This document shows positions 35,124 to 46,355 of a DNA stretch of 64,000 bases, in pieces. The stretch spans positions 1,612,001 to 1,676,000 of the forward strand of contig CP103026.1 of assembly GCA_024752435.1 (NCBI GenBank), read 5' to 3'. The notes beneath the pieces were generated by a model, which saw only the letters and a list, made by a program, of their open reading frames with translations, did not search any database and had not been told where the DNA came from. How positions within the stretch are numbered: position 1 is the stretch's first letter; each line of letters begins with the position of its first letter. The position numbers and the translations under genes are program-made. Source of the stretch: Allantophomopsis cytisporea. Taxonomy: Eukaryota > Ascomycota > Leotiomycetes > Phacidiales > Phacidiaceae.

Positions 35124-35622
35124 TCAAGAGTGCTTCACGCCTCCAATCACATTTCCTCGCACTTCTGTCCAGTTGATGCTCTCGTCCAGCTCCTCATCCA
35201 CCAACCCTACAATAGCGACATTATCTCCGCGAATCAAGTACAATCCATGCGCCACCTCCGAGGAAGGTTCTGGGTCGTCATGCGGACGAATGATTCGTTC
35301 TTGGGTTTGTGTGAGAACCTATACGCGCAACAAAGTCAACAATCTTTCTCATAACAATATCTTAATCCACAAGTCGCATCCCACGACATGAGCCCCGGCA
35401 TGTACTAGACTCGTCGAAGGAAATCTAGATTATTGGGATAGTGAATGGGATGCCTGCTTACAAGGTTCGTCATCTGATCACAGCTCATGAGCGTCCCAAC
35501 CAGAGTCCTGGAATCACTCGTAAGCACGAGAACTTTCTCTACGCGCTGTCAGAACGGATTGTAAGCTTTGCTTCTGCGGGAGCTGGGGCTTGCTTACTAT
35601 TTATGTATGCTTGGAGCGACAT
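35124..35622 (-). CDS. LSM8: U6 snRNA-associated Sm-like protein LSm8
   Basis: Three short exons: 35622-35598, 35538-35462, 35318-35124; introns of 59 and 143 nt with GTAAGC donors and TAG acceptors. The joined product is 98 aa, as expected for LSm8 (about 96 in human). It starts MSLQAYINKKVLVLTSDSRT, the Sm1 motif continues with LVGTLMSCDQMTNL, and exon 3 has the LSm8-type Sm2 motif HGLYLIRGDNVAIVGLVDEE. LSm8 defines the nuclear LSm2-8 ring that binds the U6 snRNA 3' end and is needed for pre-mRNA splicing. LSm1 is the main alternative; GLYLIRGDNVAIVG and the short C-terminal tail favour LSm8. The gene is convergent with the nucleoside hydrolase, 270 bp between stops. The second intron is long for this window. 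Confidence 0.9.
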
Positions 35623-36870
35623 TTTGGTAGACTGCGGGCCCTGTTGGGCACGGCTGTTCTTCTTTCAAGACTGGTTCGTTTGTTTCGCTGATTGGCACAG
35701 ATACCGTGGTGACAGAAGTAAGTTTTTGTGTTGTTGAATTTGTGCGAGAGAGAGTAATATGAGACGGATTGTGCTGCACTGCTGCGATTGTTGATGCGCG
35801 CAAGAGAGCTTCATGGGTTTCTTTTGATAGCTCGGCTATCTGTCCAATGATGTGCGGTGGCTCCCTGAGCTGTGCAACAACCTATTGAGTTTCTCATACA
35901 AACAGCAACTGATTAGACAATATTTAACTTGAATGAACTTTAACTATTCAGTAAATTCGTCGCTTTATGCGAAAACTTTCGAAATCAACTAAAGATATAA
36001 GACTTCCTCCTTATAGCCTTGTATATACGACTCATGCTCGGGTTACTTGATGCGGGGCACCTAAGAAAGCTATTGGCAGTAACTACCTCATACCTTGCTC
36101 TGCCTCTCGATCCCACTCCCATTAACGAGCATATTGATGTTTTCCTACAACTTATACACTAATGAAACATCTTTGCCTTGGTATTTCAGTAGAAGTTTTA
36201 CTGTCTTTTTTAAACTGTGAGATGCATGGAAATTAGTTGAAGACACTTCAGCGATACTAAAAGTCTAACGACAACCATAACGTAAAGAAGTAGATTTTAT
36301 ATAAGGCTTTCAAGACTTAAAAGTAGAGTATGAGGTTCTCACAAATAATGACTAATAAACGTCTTGATGGTTATAGTAAGAAGCAGCATTAATTGAGTTC
36401 TTATTAACTACGGTAAGAACATACAAATATGAACTGTATAACCTGTGAAATAGTATAGTCTTTGGATATTTGATTCCTCTCTATGAATTGTCTAATAAAT
36501 CGTCTAAACACGATTCCTTCTGCCAGACGCCAACCACGGTCATCTCCCCGTTTCTCTTAAGTTCAAGAAAGAAATTGCTTCCATTGAATTCACCTAATAA
36601 AGCAGTTCCCTCAACCTTCCTACCACAGACTCCCTATCCAAGTGGTACAAGAACGAGGTCGCATTGGCTTTTTCGATTGACCTGTCGTTTTCTTTCGCAA
36701 TCGTATGTACGAATCTAAGCTCTTATCGAAAGCCGATGAGGAACGGATAGGTGGGAATATCTAGGTCGGAAAGACTAGTAGAGCAACATAGACAAATATT
36801 CAAGTTGTAAAGTTGCAAAGTTGCAAAGTTGTAAAGTATGAGGCCACCATGATTAAATTGCTCAGTGGGC
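35623..36870. other. AT-rich intergenic, possible small relic
   Basis: 1.25 kb upstream of LSM8 and downstream of the four-helix membrane gene. Very AT-rich between 35880 and 36480. A minus-strand frame at 36481-36633 has protein-like composition but no recognised match. Confidence 0.45.
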
Positions 36871-37662
36871 TCAGGATCCGGGTCTGTCGGTTTTCTTCTC
36901 TTGCTCGTTCAAAGCATTTCGCAAACTGGCATCGCTTGAACTTTGACGTTCTGATCTGACTGCTCTGGATTCGACTTCTCTTAGACTGGCTGCGATTGAC
37001 TTTGCTTCCTTCCTCTCTTCCTTCTTCTCCTTGACTTTGTTTACGAACGCCTGGTTGATCAAATGCTGCATGGCGGCGAAGACAAGTACGGGAGTACCTA
37101 AAGCCACACCCCAAGGGGGGCGTTCGTGGCCCTTGAGCAAGCTATACTCGTTGACGACAATACCCCACATTGCAATTACACTTCCGATTTGCAGTAAACT
37201 CCAGAAGCCCCAGTAAAAGAACATCAAGTCTTCTCCATCGCAGAAAGCAATAGACATTCCAGCGAATGCCTCGAAAATGACTAAGACAATGCTCGTGCCT
37301 GAACAGGCCATACTAACGTACAGGCATCTCCTCCGTCTATGTGACTGCAACTTTCTATGCTCCTCGAGAGTCAGATCTGACTCCTCATCGGGCTCATCTG
37401 GTGTTCTAAATGATGTGGCGTACATTGAGGCGGAGAGACCAAGGAGGAGTAAAACTGTGATAAAAAGACACCAGAAGATAGCATCTGCCTGCACCCGTGT
37501 CAAGTCTGACATGAACTTTGCATAATGGACGCATTTCGCGTGGCATGGAGCCGTGAATTTCCCAGACCGAGCTATAATGTGACCGCTGAGATCATTATCA
37601 TCACATGCTATCACGCCCATGAGCTGTTCCAACTGTTGATCTGAGATTGTGATGGCCGGCAT
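36871..37662 (-). CDS. Four-helix integral membrane protein, unknown
   Basis: Intronless, 263 aa from ATG 37662. Four hydrophobic segments are clear: about residues 60-83 (AIFWCLFITVLLLLGLSASM), 112-140 (LYVSMACSGTSIVLVIFEAF), 147-172 (LMFFYWGFWSLLQIGSVIAM) and 183-207 (WGVALGTPVLVFAAMQHLI). The N-terminal 58 residues are outside the membrane and hold three Cys (ACDD, PCHAKC). The loop between helices 1 and 2 is acidic then basic (PDEPDEESDLTLEEH, HRRRR). The last 55 residues are charged and coiled-coil prone (KVKEKKEERKEAKS), ending in a Ser-rich tail. No transporter or enzyme motif is visible. It stands between LSM8 and a mitochondrial-type gene with no hint of a shared pathway. Confidence 0.72.
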   Translation of the reverse strand: MPAITISDQQLEQLMGVIACDDNDLSGHIIARSGKFTAPCHAKCVHYAKFMSDLTRVQADAIFWCLFITVLLLLGLSASMYATSFRTPDEPDEESDLTLEEHRKLQSHRRRRCLYVSMACSGTSIVLVIFEAFAGMSIAFCDGEDLMFFYWGFWSLLQIGSVIAMWGIVVNEYSLLKGHERPPWGVALGTPVLVFAAMQHLINQAFVNKVKEKKEERKEAKSIAASLREVESRAVRSERQSSSDASLRNALNEQEKKTDRPGS

Positions 37663-38466
37663 GGTATAATTGTATATTGAAAATTTGATGAGATAAAATT
37701 ATGTTGAAATATAAGTGTGAGTGATCTGATCTATATGAAGTCGACGATGTACTTAATATATCCAGCTACGAACATAATTCTTATCAGTCAATGACGAACG
37801 CGGATCTGGCTTGGAGTAGATCCGTGCGTGTTCCTGAGCGGGAAGCTTATGGTTACGGTAATGCGCAGTGGAGGGATCGGGCGCCAAGCGCCAAGCACTA
37901 GATCACTCAGCACTGCCGTATTCCTTACACTTTCCGTGCTTGATGCGGCTCAGCCAAGAGAAATAGAGCAGATAAGCTGGCCGGAATGAGTGAATAAGAG
38001 CTTTGCACTGGTGTCTCACATACGTGTAAGAGATTATTGGAGGCTGAGCTTGCCGATCAATGCAAACATATATGTTGGCCAAGAGCTCAGGGAGACATCC
38101 AGGGCAAATGATGAAATATCTCAACTCCACGGGGAAGACTTCACCCGATTTGCGGGGGAAGCAAGTAGTTATGTCTAAGAACATGATGTAGATGGATCCA
38201 CTTACCACCTTAAAACAATCCCTTTACTTTTCTTTTCTTTTTATTCATGTATTTGTTATTGATGAACGTGACATGATCCTCCTGGAGGAAATGGTGTAGA
38301 TAGTACGGTAGTCAATGTCCTTAGTGTCCAGAAACGCGGATGGCTGAAGAGCTTGAATTAATTTCATTGAAACTGGCCTCTGACCAGCCGCAAACATTGT
38401 GAGTTAGACGAGTAAGTTGCAAATGCATTTTTCGCCGTACACAGTTTGCTAGCTCTCGGTTCTGAC
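37663..38466. other. Intergenic region
   Basis: About 800 bp; promoter of the membrane protein gene on the left and 3' region of the next minus-strand gene on the right. No gene supported. Confidence 0.5.
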
Positions 38467-39750
38467 TTACTCCATGCCTTCCATTAGGTCAACCTTATCA
38501 AGAACCATTCCCTTTCTCCCTATCCATTCTCGCAGTGTCTCCCAGTCTTGGCCCTCTTCTTCTCCTCTACGCCAAGTCTCTCGGAATCCCCACGCACCTG
38601 CAATCTTATCAATTGCAGCTCTCTCGTCCTCCCGAATCCATCTTTCACGCAATGGCATGCCTTGTGCCCAGGTGACCCGATCCATCTGGTCATTTGCTGT
38701 AGTTACAGCAACAAAACCAATAGTGCCTGTGAAAGCTAAATACGAAGCAATTCCAGCAAAGGCCACATTGGTTGCCACTGCTGGGTCCATCGTGGACTGA
38801 TATGAAGCCATCTGAGATGCAACTGTGTAGGCGGCAACTGGTGCTGCTACAAAACCGGTGATCGGGAGAAGAGCCTTTCGAATGAACTTCGCTCTTTGAT
38901 ATGCTGGGACGCTGTATGACTCTTCCACTATGCCCATCGCTGTTGTCAGTTCCTTGGCATTGATAGCGGTCTGGAGAGCAAGGTCTGCAGTTTCTGCAGG
39001 AATTGCATTGGCACTATTGTTTGGTTTTTGTGCCTCAAAGACTATTGGTGATGATCCCTCTTTCGGGATAGGTTTTGTAGCATATAACTCGAACACCTGG
39101 GGGAAAGATTTGGGTTTGCCAAGTCGGGCTTGGACCTCAGTATATAGATGTAAGATTTCAGGTGAAATGAAAACCGTAGGGTAACGGATAAGTTTTTCAG
39201 CGAGTTCTGAGGTCTTGTTGATGACCGATCGAGTTCCTGGTGGGATCATCGTCGATTTCATTGAACTCCTCGTCGTAGGTGAACCTTCACCCAGTGACAG
39301 TAAAGCAGATGCACCCATCCTTTCCTTGTCCTCTATATTCGATGATCCGACTAAATCCTCTGCCACTGTTCTCAAGTCTTGCAATATTTCTTTCACATCT
39401 TCATCCTTAGGTATTTTTTCTGGCGAACAAATCGAATTCATCTTTTGGATGATATGGTTGATATAGGCAACATGGTCTAGCCTTTGTTTTGGGGTTTGCA
39501 ATTGTCCAACACCTTTGTAAGACTGCTGTTTTTCATGAATTCGTGATGCACTTGGCGACGGGGTTTGTTTCGGTTTCTCTGTAGTAACTCCTGTAGAGCG
39601 TGCCTCCCGACCGACTTTGAGGGTTTTGCATGTCGAGAACGGTCTTGATGCATTGCGCAATATCGAGTGCCGAATCGCAGGACTCTGTAAAGTAATAAAA
39701 TCACATAATTGACAGATGGGTACCTGTGGTCTTGCAATTGACGTCCTCAT
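38467..39750 (-). CDS. Probable mitochondrial membrane protein, unknown
   Basis: Intronless. I chose ATG 39750 (427 aa), since MRTSIARPQVPICQLC opens a plausible targeting sequence rich in Arg, Ser and Thr with no acidic residues until LKVGRE; in-frame ATGs at 39801 and 39846 would add 17 or 32 residues of similar composition. Residues 60-250 are hydrophilic and helix-prone (QRLDHVAYINHIIQKMNSIC, KIPKDEDVKEILQDLRTVAE). About residues 285-345 contain two hydrophobic helices (LLPITGFVAAPVAAYTVAS; ASYLAFTGTIGFVAVTTA), then a soluble C-terminal end with WAQGMPLRERWIREDERAA. An inner-membrane protein with a matrix domain is likely. I do not recognise the named family. It is divergent from verprolin with 347 bp between starts. 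Confidence 0.72.
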   Translation of the reverse strand: MRTSIARPQVPICQLCDFITLQSPAIRHSILRNASRPFSTCKTLKVGREARSTGVTTEKPKQTPSPSASRIHEKQQSYKGVGQLQTPKQRLDHVAYINHIIQKMNSICSPEKIPKDEDVKEILQDLRTVAEDLVGSSNIEDKERMGASALLSLGEGSPTTRSSMKSTMIPPGTRSVINKTSELAEKLIRYPTVFISPEILHLYTEVQARLGKPKSFPQVFELYATKPIPKEGSSPIVFEAQKPNNSANAIPAETADLALQTAINAKELTTAMGIVEESYSVPAYQRAKFIRKALLPITGFVAAPVAAYTVASQMASYQSTMDPAVATNVAFAGIASYLAFTGTIGFVAVTTANDQMDRVTWAQGMPLRERWIREDERAAIDKIAGAWGFRETWRRGEEEGQDWETLREWIGRKGMVLDKVDLMEGME

Positions 39751-40097
39751 TTTGATGCTTGATCTATGGTTGATTGTCTTCGTGTTGTCGGTAGAAACCA
39801 TGAAGAGCCGCCGACGAGATGAGCGCGATGAGATGCCGCTGACCATGCACTTTACCTGAGGCAACAATTAAGCATATGACGACGGGTAGGCTTCCATTAT
39901 TGAAACCCAACTCACATCCGCTTCTTCCATATCATTCTCGACATTTGCATAAGACGTCCACGGTCCTACCCAGCGTTGCGCCCAGACATTTGATAGCTAA
40001 TGTCGGCGCTGATCCCTGATTAATCATTCCAAAACCCTCGAACCTAAAGAGTCTCGAAAACGACAAGTTACAACACAGAACAACACAACTCACGACG
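39751..40097. other. Short divergent promoter
   Basis: 347 bp between the mitochondrial-type gene and verprolin. It includes the two extra in-frame ATGs of the left gene, so part of it could be coding. Confidence 0.45.
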
Positions 40098-41519
40098 ATG
40101 CCTCCCCCTCCTCCTCCTCCCCCACCTCCCCCGCCTGGGATGGGAGGCCCACCACCTCCTCCACCTCCTGGAGGGCTTCCTGCGCGACCAGCTGGAGGGC
40201 AAAACAGGGTCAGCGTTACCACCCCCGAATTCTGCTTACAATGGGCGATTTGGTACATATACTGACGGTTGATAGGGCGCACTTCTCACTGATATTACCA
40301 AGGGAAAACAATTGAAAAAGGCCGTCACAAATGATCGATCAGCACCAATAGTAGGAAAGCCAGCGGGTGGTTCTGGAGGGCCACCTATAGGCGGAGCGCC
40401 AGCTGTCCCAGGATTGGCGAAACCACCCGGAGGGCTCGCACCACCTGTGCCTGGAGGAGGAAACCGAGCTCGAAGCAATAGTGATCAAGGATCTGCTGGT
40501 GTAGAACCACCACAGCTTGGTGGATTGTTTGCTGGTGGAATGCCCAAACTTAAGAAGCGAGGTGGAATTGACACAGGTGGTAAGATTTACAGGTCAGCCC
40601 AGGTTCATCAGCTTCTCTTGCTAACAGGAACACAGCGAGCCAGGATTCTTCATACGCATCTGATCCAGAATCATCAAGAACCTCAGCGCCGAAGCCTCCT
40701 GGAGGAGCGGCTCCAAAGCCGCCCTCTGGTGCTGCTCCACCAATCCCAGGAGTAAGACCGCCAGTACAAGCAGCATCTACAACTCCAGCATTCGTACCCT
40801 CAGTTGCCAATCTGCGCAAAGCTCCTACAACGGCACCTCGTCCTGTATCTTCTGCATCTGTAAGGGGCCCACCTCCTCCTATTGGTAAGAAACCACCACC
40901 GCCACCAGTTTCTTCGCGAAAACCAGCATCGACAATAACACCTCCTCCGCCTCCAACTTCTGCGCCAGGTATTCCAGGCGCTCCACCTCCGCCTCCACCA
41001 TCAGCTGCTCCACGTCCGCCTGTCGGTCCTCCCAGTCGATCTCCAGCTCCTCCTCCTCCTCCCCCTTCTGCACCGACACCTCCTCCACCTACGAATGGAG
41101 CAGCACCAAGTCTTGCTGTCCAGGCCGCTATCAGAGCAGCAGGACAGGCTTCACCTGCGGCGGCACCACCTCCACCACCACCAGGAGCTGCTCCATCTGC
41201 GCCATCATTCTCTGCTCCTATACCGCCTCCGTCAGCTCCTGCACCACCCCCATCTCGACAAGCTTCAGCACCTGTTCGGTCTATGCTCGACCCCTCATCT
41301 TATACATTAACCGCTCATTCTAACGGTGGTTCAAAGAGCCCAAGTCCACATAGAAACTCAGATCCTCCTAGACCTGGCAAGGTTGTTATTCAAGACACTC
41401 GATGGAAGTTTCAGGATGAGAGTATGCTCCCCAAACCAAGAGATTTTATTGGTGGGCCAAAGAAGTACCGTGCCGGGAGAGGTAGCAGTGTGCCTTTAGA
41501 CTTGAGTGTCTTTCAGTGA
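40098..41519 (+). CDS. Verprolin/WIP-like actin regulator with WH2 domain
   Basis: Three exons: 40098-40208, 40276-40579, 40636-41519; introns 67 and 56 nt. Product 432 aa. It begins with 12 prolines in a row after Met, then a Gly/Pro block. The first splice restores QNRGALLTDITKGKQLKK, the WH2 actin-binding motif near residues 38-56. For the second intron I chose GTAAGA/ACACAG because it gives GGIDTGASQDSSYASDPE; other GT/AG pairs break the frame or add residues. The middle is a long proline-rich region (for SH3 and profilin partners), and the end, VVIQDTRWKFQDESMLPKPR with GPKKYRAGRGSSVPLDLSVF, is the WASP-binding tail typical of Vrp1/WIP. Expected role: with Las17/WASP at cortical actin patches, endocytosis and polarity. 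A possible intron follows the stop (GTAAGC at 41526). Confidence 0.92.
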
Positions 41520-43399
41520 GATTAGGTAAGCGTTTGTATATGTTACGCATTTGTCTCATAGGGCTGGCGCATTTGGAGAGGTATCTTGTTTGGAGTCCGG
41601 TCATTGATTGTGTAGGGTATATTCATCTGTGAAATATGAACTTGTTCAATAGGCATACACTATTGAAGATTCTTGACTCAAAAGATTTGCTTCTCACTAG
41701 TGACAATCTTTCTACTTGTAGCTTCTGTGTTCTGTTCGTGAATCCCAGCCAGTCTCCTGGGATCTCAACGTCTACTGTTTATCATTTCGTAGCTCGAGTC
41801 GACTCTTGAATTTAAAGATGCAGTCTGACATCGCCATCCTCCTGACTTAGTTATTCTACAAGCTGTCTTCTCCACTTTTTATCATCTACCCTCCTACTCT
41901 ACCATACACCTGGATATCATTGTCCCTTCTATGTGCTATCCTATAAGATATCTACAAGGACCTCATCAGTTTTGATATCACTAGTCTAGATGCTGTAGCA
42001 GCCACATGTGGCTTATTACTTTGCCCCAGTCGTTTACCAACGCCTCAGCCTTCTTTAGATACCCTATACTACGTATAATATCTAGTTCGCGCCTATCCTC
42101 TACTTCATTCTTAATCGAGGAAATCCGCTGTTACATGTGTAGTCACTACCTCAGTCTTCTAGATGGCCTCCACGCAATCCTATTCGTCAAAGAGTTCGCA
42201 GGTTTCCCTATTGTTGTGGTCTAGACATGCGATCTGGTCGCGGACTTCGTCGACTTTAGACCGTAGCGAGGAGATATGTAGGTATTTGAGAGTTTCGGCA
42301 GCAGGATAGGGAGACGGGAGCTGCTTCAAACAACATTCATTCTTGCGTTAATTTGTCTTGCTCGAAGTTCCGGGGAAGCTGGTTTGATCTGGATGTCAAA
42401 GTGATGATTTGTCAATCTACTTGATGTAATAACATGGTCAATCAAACGCCTTCTCTTCCTGAAGGACTATTCCGGTGGACCGGACTCACAAGGATAGCAA
42501 ATTAGTTGCATTGATCTACGTACGCAGGAGTTATATGTACGGAAGTCAAGCCACAAGGTCCAAAGACCCCCCTGTAGATTTGCTTGCCCCCCACCTGTTA
42601 TGCCTGCACACCCTCAGCTCAGTTGGCTCGCCTAACAAAGTAACAAAGCACCTAAACTCCTCTCATGCTGACCTTTCATTTCAACACGCAATCAATCCAC
42701 CCAAGCCTCTTGGCCTTTGCTTGGCTTTCGACATTTCAAGTATTTGAAATGCATCAAAGCAGATAAGCAGACATGAGAAATGCCAAAGCCCATGGCTTAT
42801 CCTTCGAGAGTGTGGAGCAATAGGATGTTATGGATCGGGGCATGGACAAAGTCTCACTCTACCACTACCAATCTTCTCATTGCCTGAAGTGAGTATCGAC
42901 CTGGAAAGTATAGAATAAGCTCGAGGTTTTATGACTTGAGAAGCCTGTCGATGCTTCATCCGGACGGATCCTTATTCATCTAAAAGGGGGCAAGGACTTT
43001 GGAGAACGCTTTCGTTACCCGTCCTGATATGGTGCTACCTTCTTCTCTACGGCTTCGGCTACTATTCTTGTTTCGATATATTCCTCCATAGGTACTTTTA
43101 CTACTCTTCTGCTTGGCAGACGTTACTAAAGACGGATAGAGTCTTCCAATCGTGGGTTCGGATGACGTCCATCATACACATCTCCTTCGTACATTATTTT
43201 TTCAAACAATTTCAACTCCTTTCCTTCTTCGATTCCCATGTGTTTCAGTCGCATTGATACCCATAATACCAGATCACCAAGCTTAGGCTTCTACCAAAGC
43301 GCGCATAATACATATACCCAGCAACGTCCCGCGCAACCATATATAACTGGTAAATAGCTTTGATTAGCTTTCCCGTCTGCGTCTGTAATTCCTGGAATC
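41520..43399. other. 1.9-kb intergenic region, no gene seen
   Basis: Between verprolin and the PhoD-like gene, same strand. Contains pyrimidine-rich stretches at 41870-41940 and 43030-43250; the latter probably belongs to the promoter and leader of the next gene. Open frames are short and without motif. Confidence 0.5.
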
Positions 43400-46036
43400 A
43401 TGGCCTCCCACTACGCAGACAATCTGCTTCATGGCTCCGATCATACCGATACGCATGCCTCGGACTCGCGATGGAGACATCAAGAATCAAACTCCTTCGG
43501 TCGCCATGCCTCCCAAACTCATGTCCGAAAAGCCGATCATGGAGCAGGTGGCTCTAACGACCTAGCGAATTTCTTTAATCAATCTCGAGTTGAACCCCAG
43601 CCAGGCTCAACATCTGGCAGTCATAAGCAGATTATTGCAGAGGGATTTGGAAACGGGCTAGAAAATTCCAATGGAACAAATATTGAAAGTAGGGGGATAC
43701 ATGAGGAAATAGAGACTAAGTGTGGACCATTGCTAAACTACAGGCGCATGGAGTCTGGAAGTTGGTTTGGTAGTATTCTCATTGTCACAAAAGGTACAGG
43801 TATCAATCACGATGCAAGGGCGCCAAAGCTGTTCTGGAGTACAATTGGGGCGAAGGCAGCGACAACAACTGCTTCTTCGCAAAACAATAGCGGTGCTCCT
43901 CAGATACATAATGGAGACATTACAACAAGCGAACAGACGAATGGTCATCAATCGCATACGATCAATGGTGTTGATTATGGCGGATTTGAGAAAGCCAACA
44001 GAGATCCAGTCTCAAATGGTGTGACTGGAGACACCAGTGCGAATGGAGTTGGTCAAAACGGACATGCTTCAAACTCAAATGGCTTACTGGACCACACTGA
44101 AAAAGATGTTCAAGGAACCAAACTTTACTCCGATGAACGTAACACATTCTGGCGGTTTGACTTACAAATCCCTATGCAAGACAAGGAGCTTGAGATCTCT
44201 TACCACATACCTGGAATCCACTATGCCTCCGGTAAAGAGGTCTCCAGATATAGCTTCTTCATACCCGCAATTACCGATTCTATGCGCATCATGTTCCACT
44301 CCTGCAATGGGTTTAGTGTAGGAACGGATGAGGCTGCTTGGAGTGGCCCTTGTCTTTGGAATGATGTGATGAGAATGCATAAGAAGAATCCTTTTCATGT
44401 GATGCTTGGAGGTGGTGATCAGATTTACAACGATGGGATCAGAGTTGGTGGACCCCTTAGACAATGGACAGATATTTCGAACCCAAAGAAAAGGCGCGAA
44501 TATCTCTTCCCGGATTCTTTGAGGAGGGACTGTGATGATTATTATGTCAACAACTACATTCGCTGGTAGGTCTATTTGAACGAATACTTCACGAATGAAG
44601 CTAACACTTACAGGTATTCTACGGAACCATTCGCACCAGCAAATGCTCAGATCCCACAAGTGAACTTATGGGATGACCATGATATCATTGATGGTTTTGG
44701 CTCTTACGTTCAGGACTTTATGGAATGCGCCGTATTCAAAGGTATTGGCGGTGTGGCCTATAAATACTATATGCTGTTCCAGCACCACTTGGCTCCTCCT
44801 GTATCCAGTTACACTACCGATGCGCCTAAAACTATGGAAGCCGATGCTGCTGCTCCTGACCCAGCTCAACTTCACAACACCTTTGTGTACACTGAGCCCA
44901 AAGAAGACTCTGCATACATTATCGGACCGAAGCCTGGCCCATACGTTGAGGAAAGATCTCGCTCTATCTATGCACGTCTTGGTGCACGCATAGGATTCTT
45001 TGGAATCGATGCACGAACAGAGCGAACTCGTCACCAAGTCAACTACCCTGAAACTTATCAGGTGATTTTCGATCGACTTCGACGCGAACTTATTGCAGCA
45101 CCAGAGATAAATCACTTGATTGTACTCCTTGGTATCCCCATCGCCTATCCACGACTCACATGGCTTGAGAATGTTTTCTCTAGCCCTGTAATGGGACCTA
45201 TAAAATTCCTCAACAAGCGTTTCGGAATTGGTGGTGGTCTTTTCAACCATTTCGACGGGAGTGTAGACCTCTTAGACGATCTGGATGACCATTACACCGC
45301 ATCGGCCCACAAAAAGGAACGTCGCGACTTAGTCCAGCAACTTCAGGGCCTCGCATCCGAGTTCTCGGTGCGAGTAACTATCCTCGGAGGAGACGTACAT
45401 CTTGCTGCCCTCGGACGTTTCTACTCCAACCCTAAGCTCAACATTCCAATCGAGAAAGATCATCGCTATATGGCGAACATTGTCTCCTCGGCCATCGTCA
45501 ACAAGCCCCCACCAGCTGCAGTCGCGAACCTACTAGCACGACGAAACAAGTTGCACCATCTCGATGAGGCGACCGACGAAACGCTGCTCAAGCTCTTCGA
45601 CAAAGACCCTGGCTCCTCGAACCGCACCGCAAAACACAACAACGTCACCATGCCCAGCCGGAACTGGGCCATGATAACCGAGAATTCAGCCGCCTCGCAC
45701 AACGTCACGCCGCCCCTCGAAGTTCGCGAGGCGACACCCACAACCACCAATGGTCACAGCAGCGCACACGGAAACGGCAGTGTCAATGGAAGTGGCAGCG
45801 GCAGTGGCACGCTTGACTCTCGTGGCTTCAAGATTCCCAAGGACGGCCACTTCCCGCTACATTCTGGAGAGCAGAGCGCTGGTACCAAACATCGTGCAGC
45901 TGGCGATCAGCATGGTTTATTGGGTGATGGTGGTTTGGACATTATGATTCGGGTGGAGATTGATCAGCATGATGCGGAGGGGAAGACGCAGGGTTATGGG
46001 ATGAACATCCCGAAGTTGGAGTTGATGAGGAAGTAA
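43400..46036 (+). CDS. PhoD-like metallophosphatase
   Basis: Two exons, 43400-44565 and 44614-46036, with a 48-nt intron; the splice completes Trp in NYIRW|YSTEPFAPANAQIPQ. Product 862 aa. The N-terminal 250 residues are Ser/Asn/Gly/His-rich with little order apart from a block around CGPLLNYRRMESGSWFGSI. The phosphatase core has HVMLGGGDQIYNDGIR, VNLWDDHDIIDGFGSYVQ, IGFFGIDARTERTR and VTILGGDVHLAALG, the metal-binding Asp/His sets of the PhoD superfamily. The C-terminal tail is again Gly/Ser/Asn-rich (GNGSVNGSGSGSGT). No signal peptide is present, so this is the intracellular fungal PhoD-like group rather than secreted alkaline phosphatase. Substrate unknown; phosphodiester or phosphomonoester hydrolysis is expected. 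Confidence 0.92.
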
Positions 46037-46355
46037 TTGGACGGAGATGATGAGCAGGGATCAACGTACTGTATTATATCCTGGGTTGGGCGATTTACTT
46101 TCTTCTGTTTTGACTTCAGCTCCTTTTGTAAAGGACTACTGTGTTAATTTTGTTTCGATGTAAATATATCTGTGGACGTTTGGACCTTAGGATTTTGAGT
46201 CATGAAAAAATATAATTTCTTCAGTTTCCTAGGATCCAGTATTTATAATGTATAGTAGTGGTCTATGTTCAAATTCAGTTATAAATATATGCAAGCCCCT
46301 CGTTTAAAACTGATACTCGGTAACTCAGCAATGCCAATACCCAGATAAAGGCGAT
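46037..46355. other. Convergent intergenic, AT-rich
   Basis: 319 bp between the PhoD-like stop and the sugar porter stop; holds the two 3' ends. Nothing else seen. Confidence 0.5.

Noticed and set aside
44666..45250. 194-codon minus-strand frame
   Set aside because: Antisense to the PhoD-like phosphatase core; shadow.
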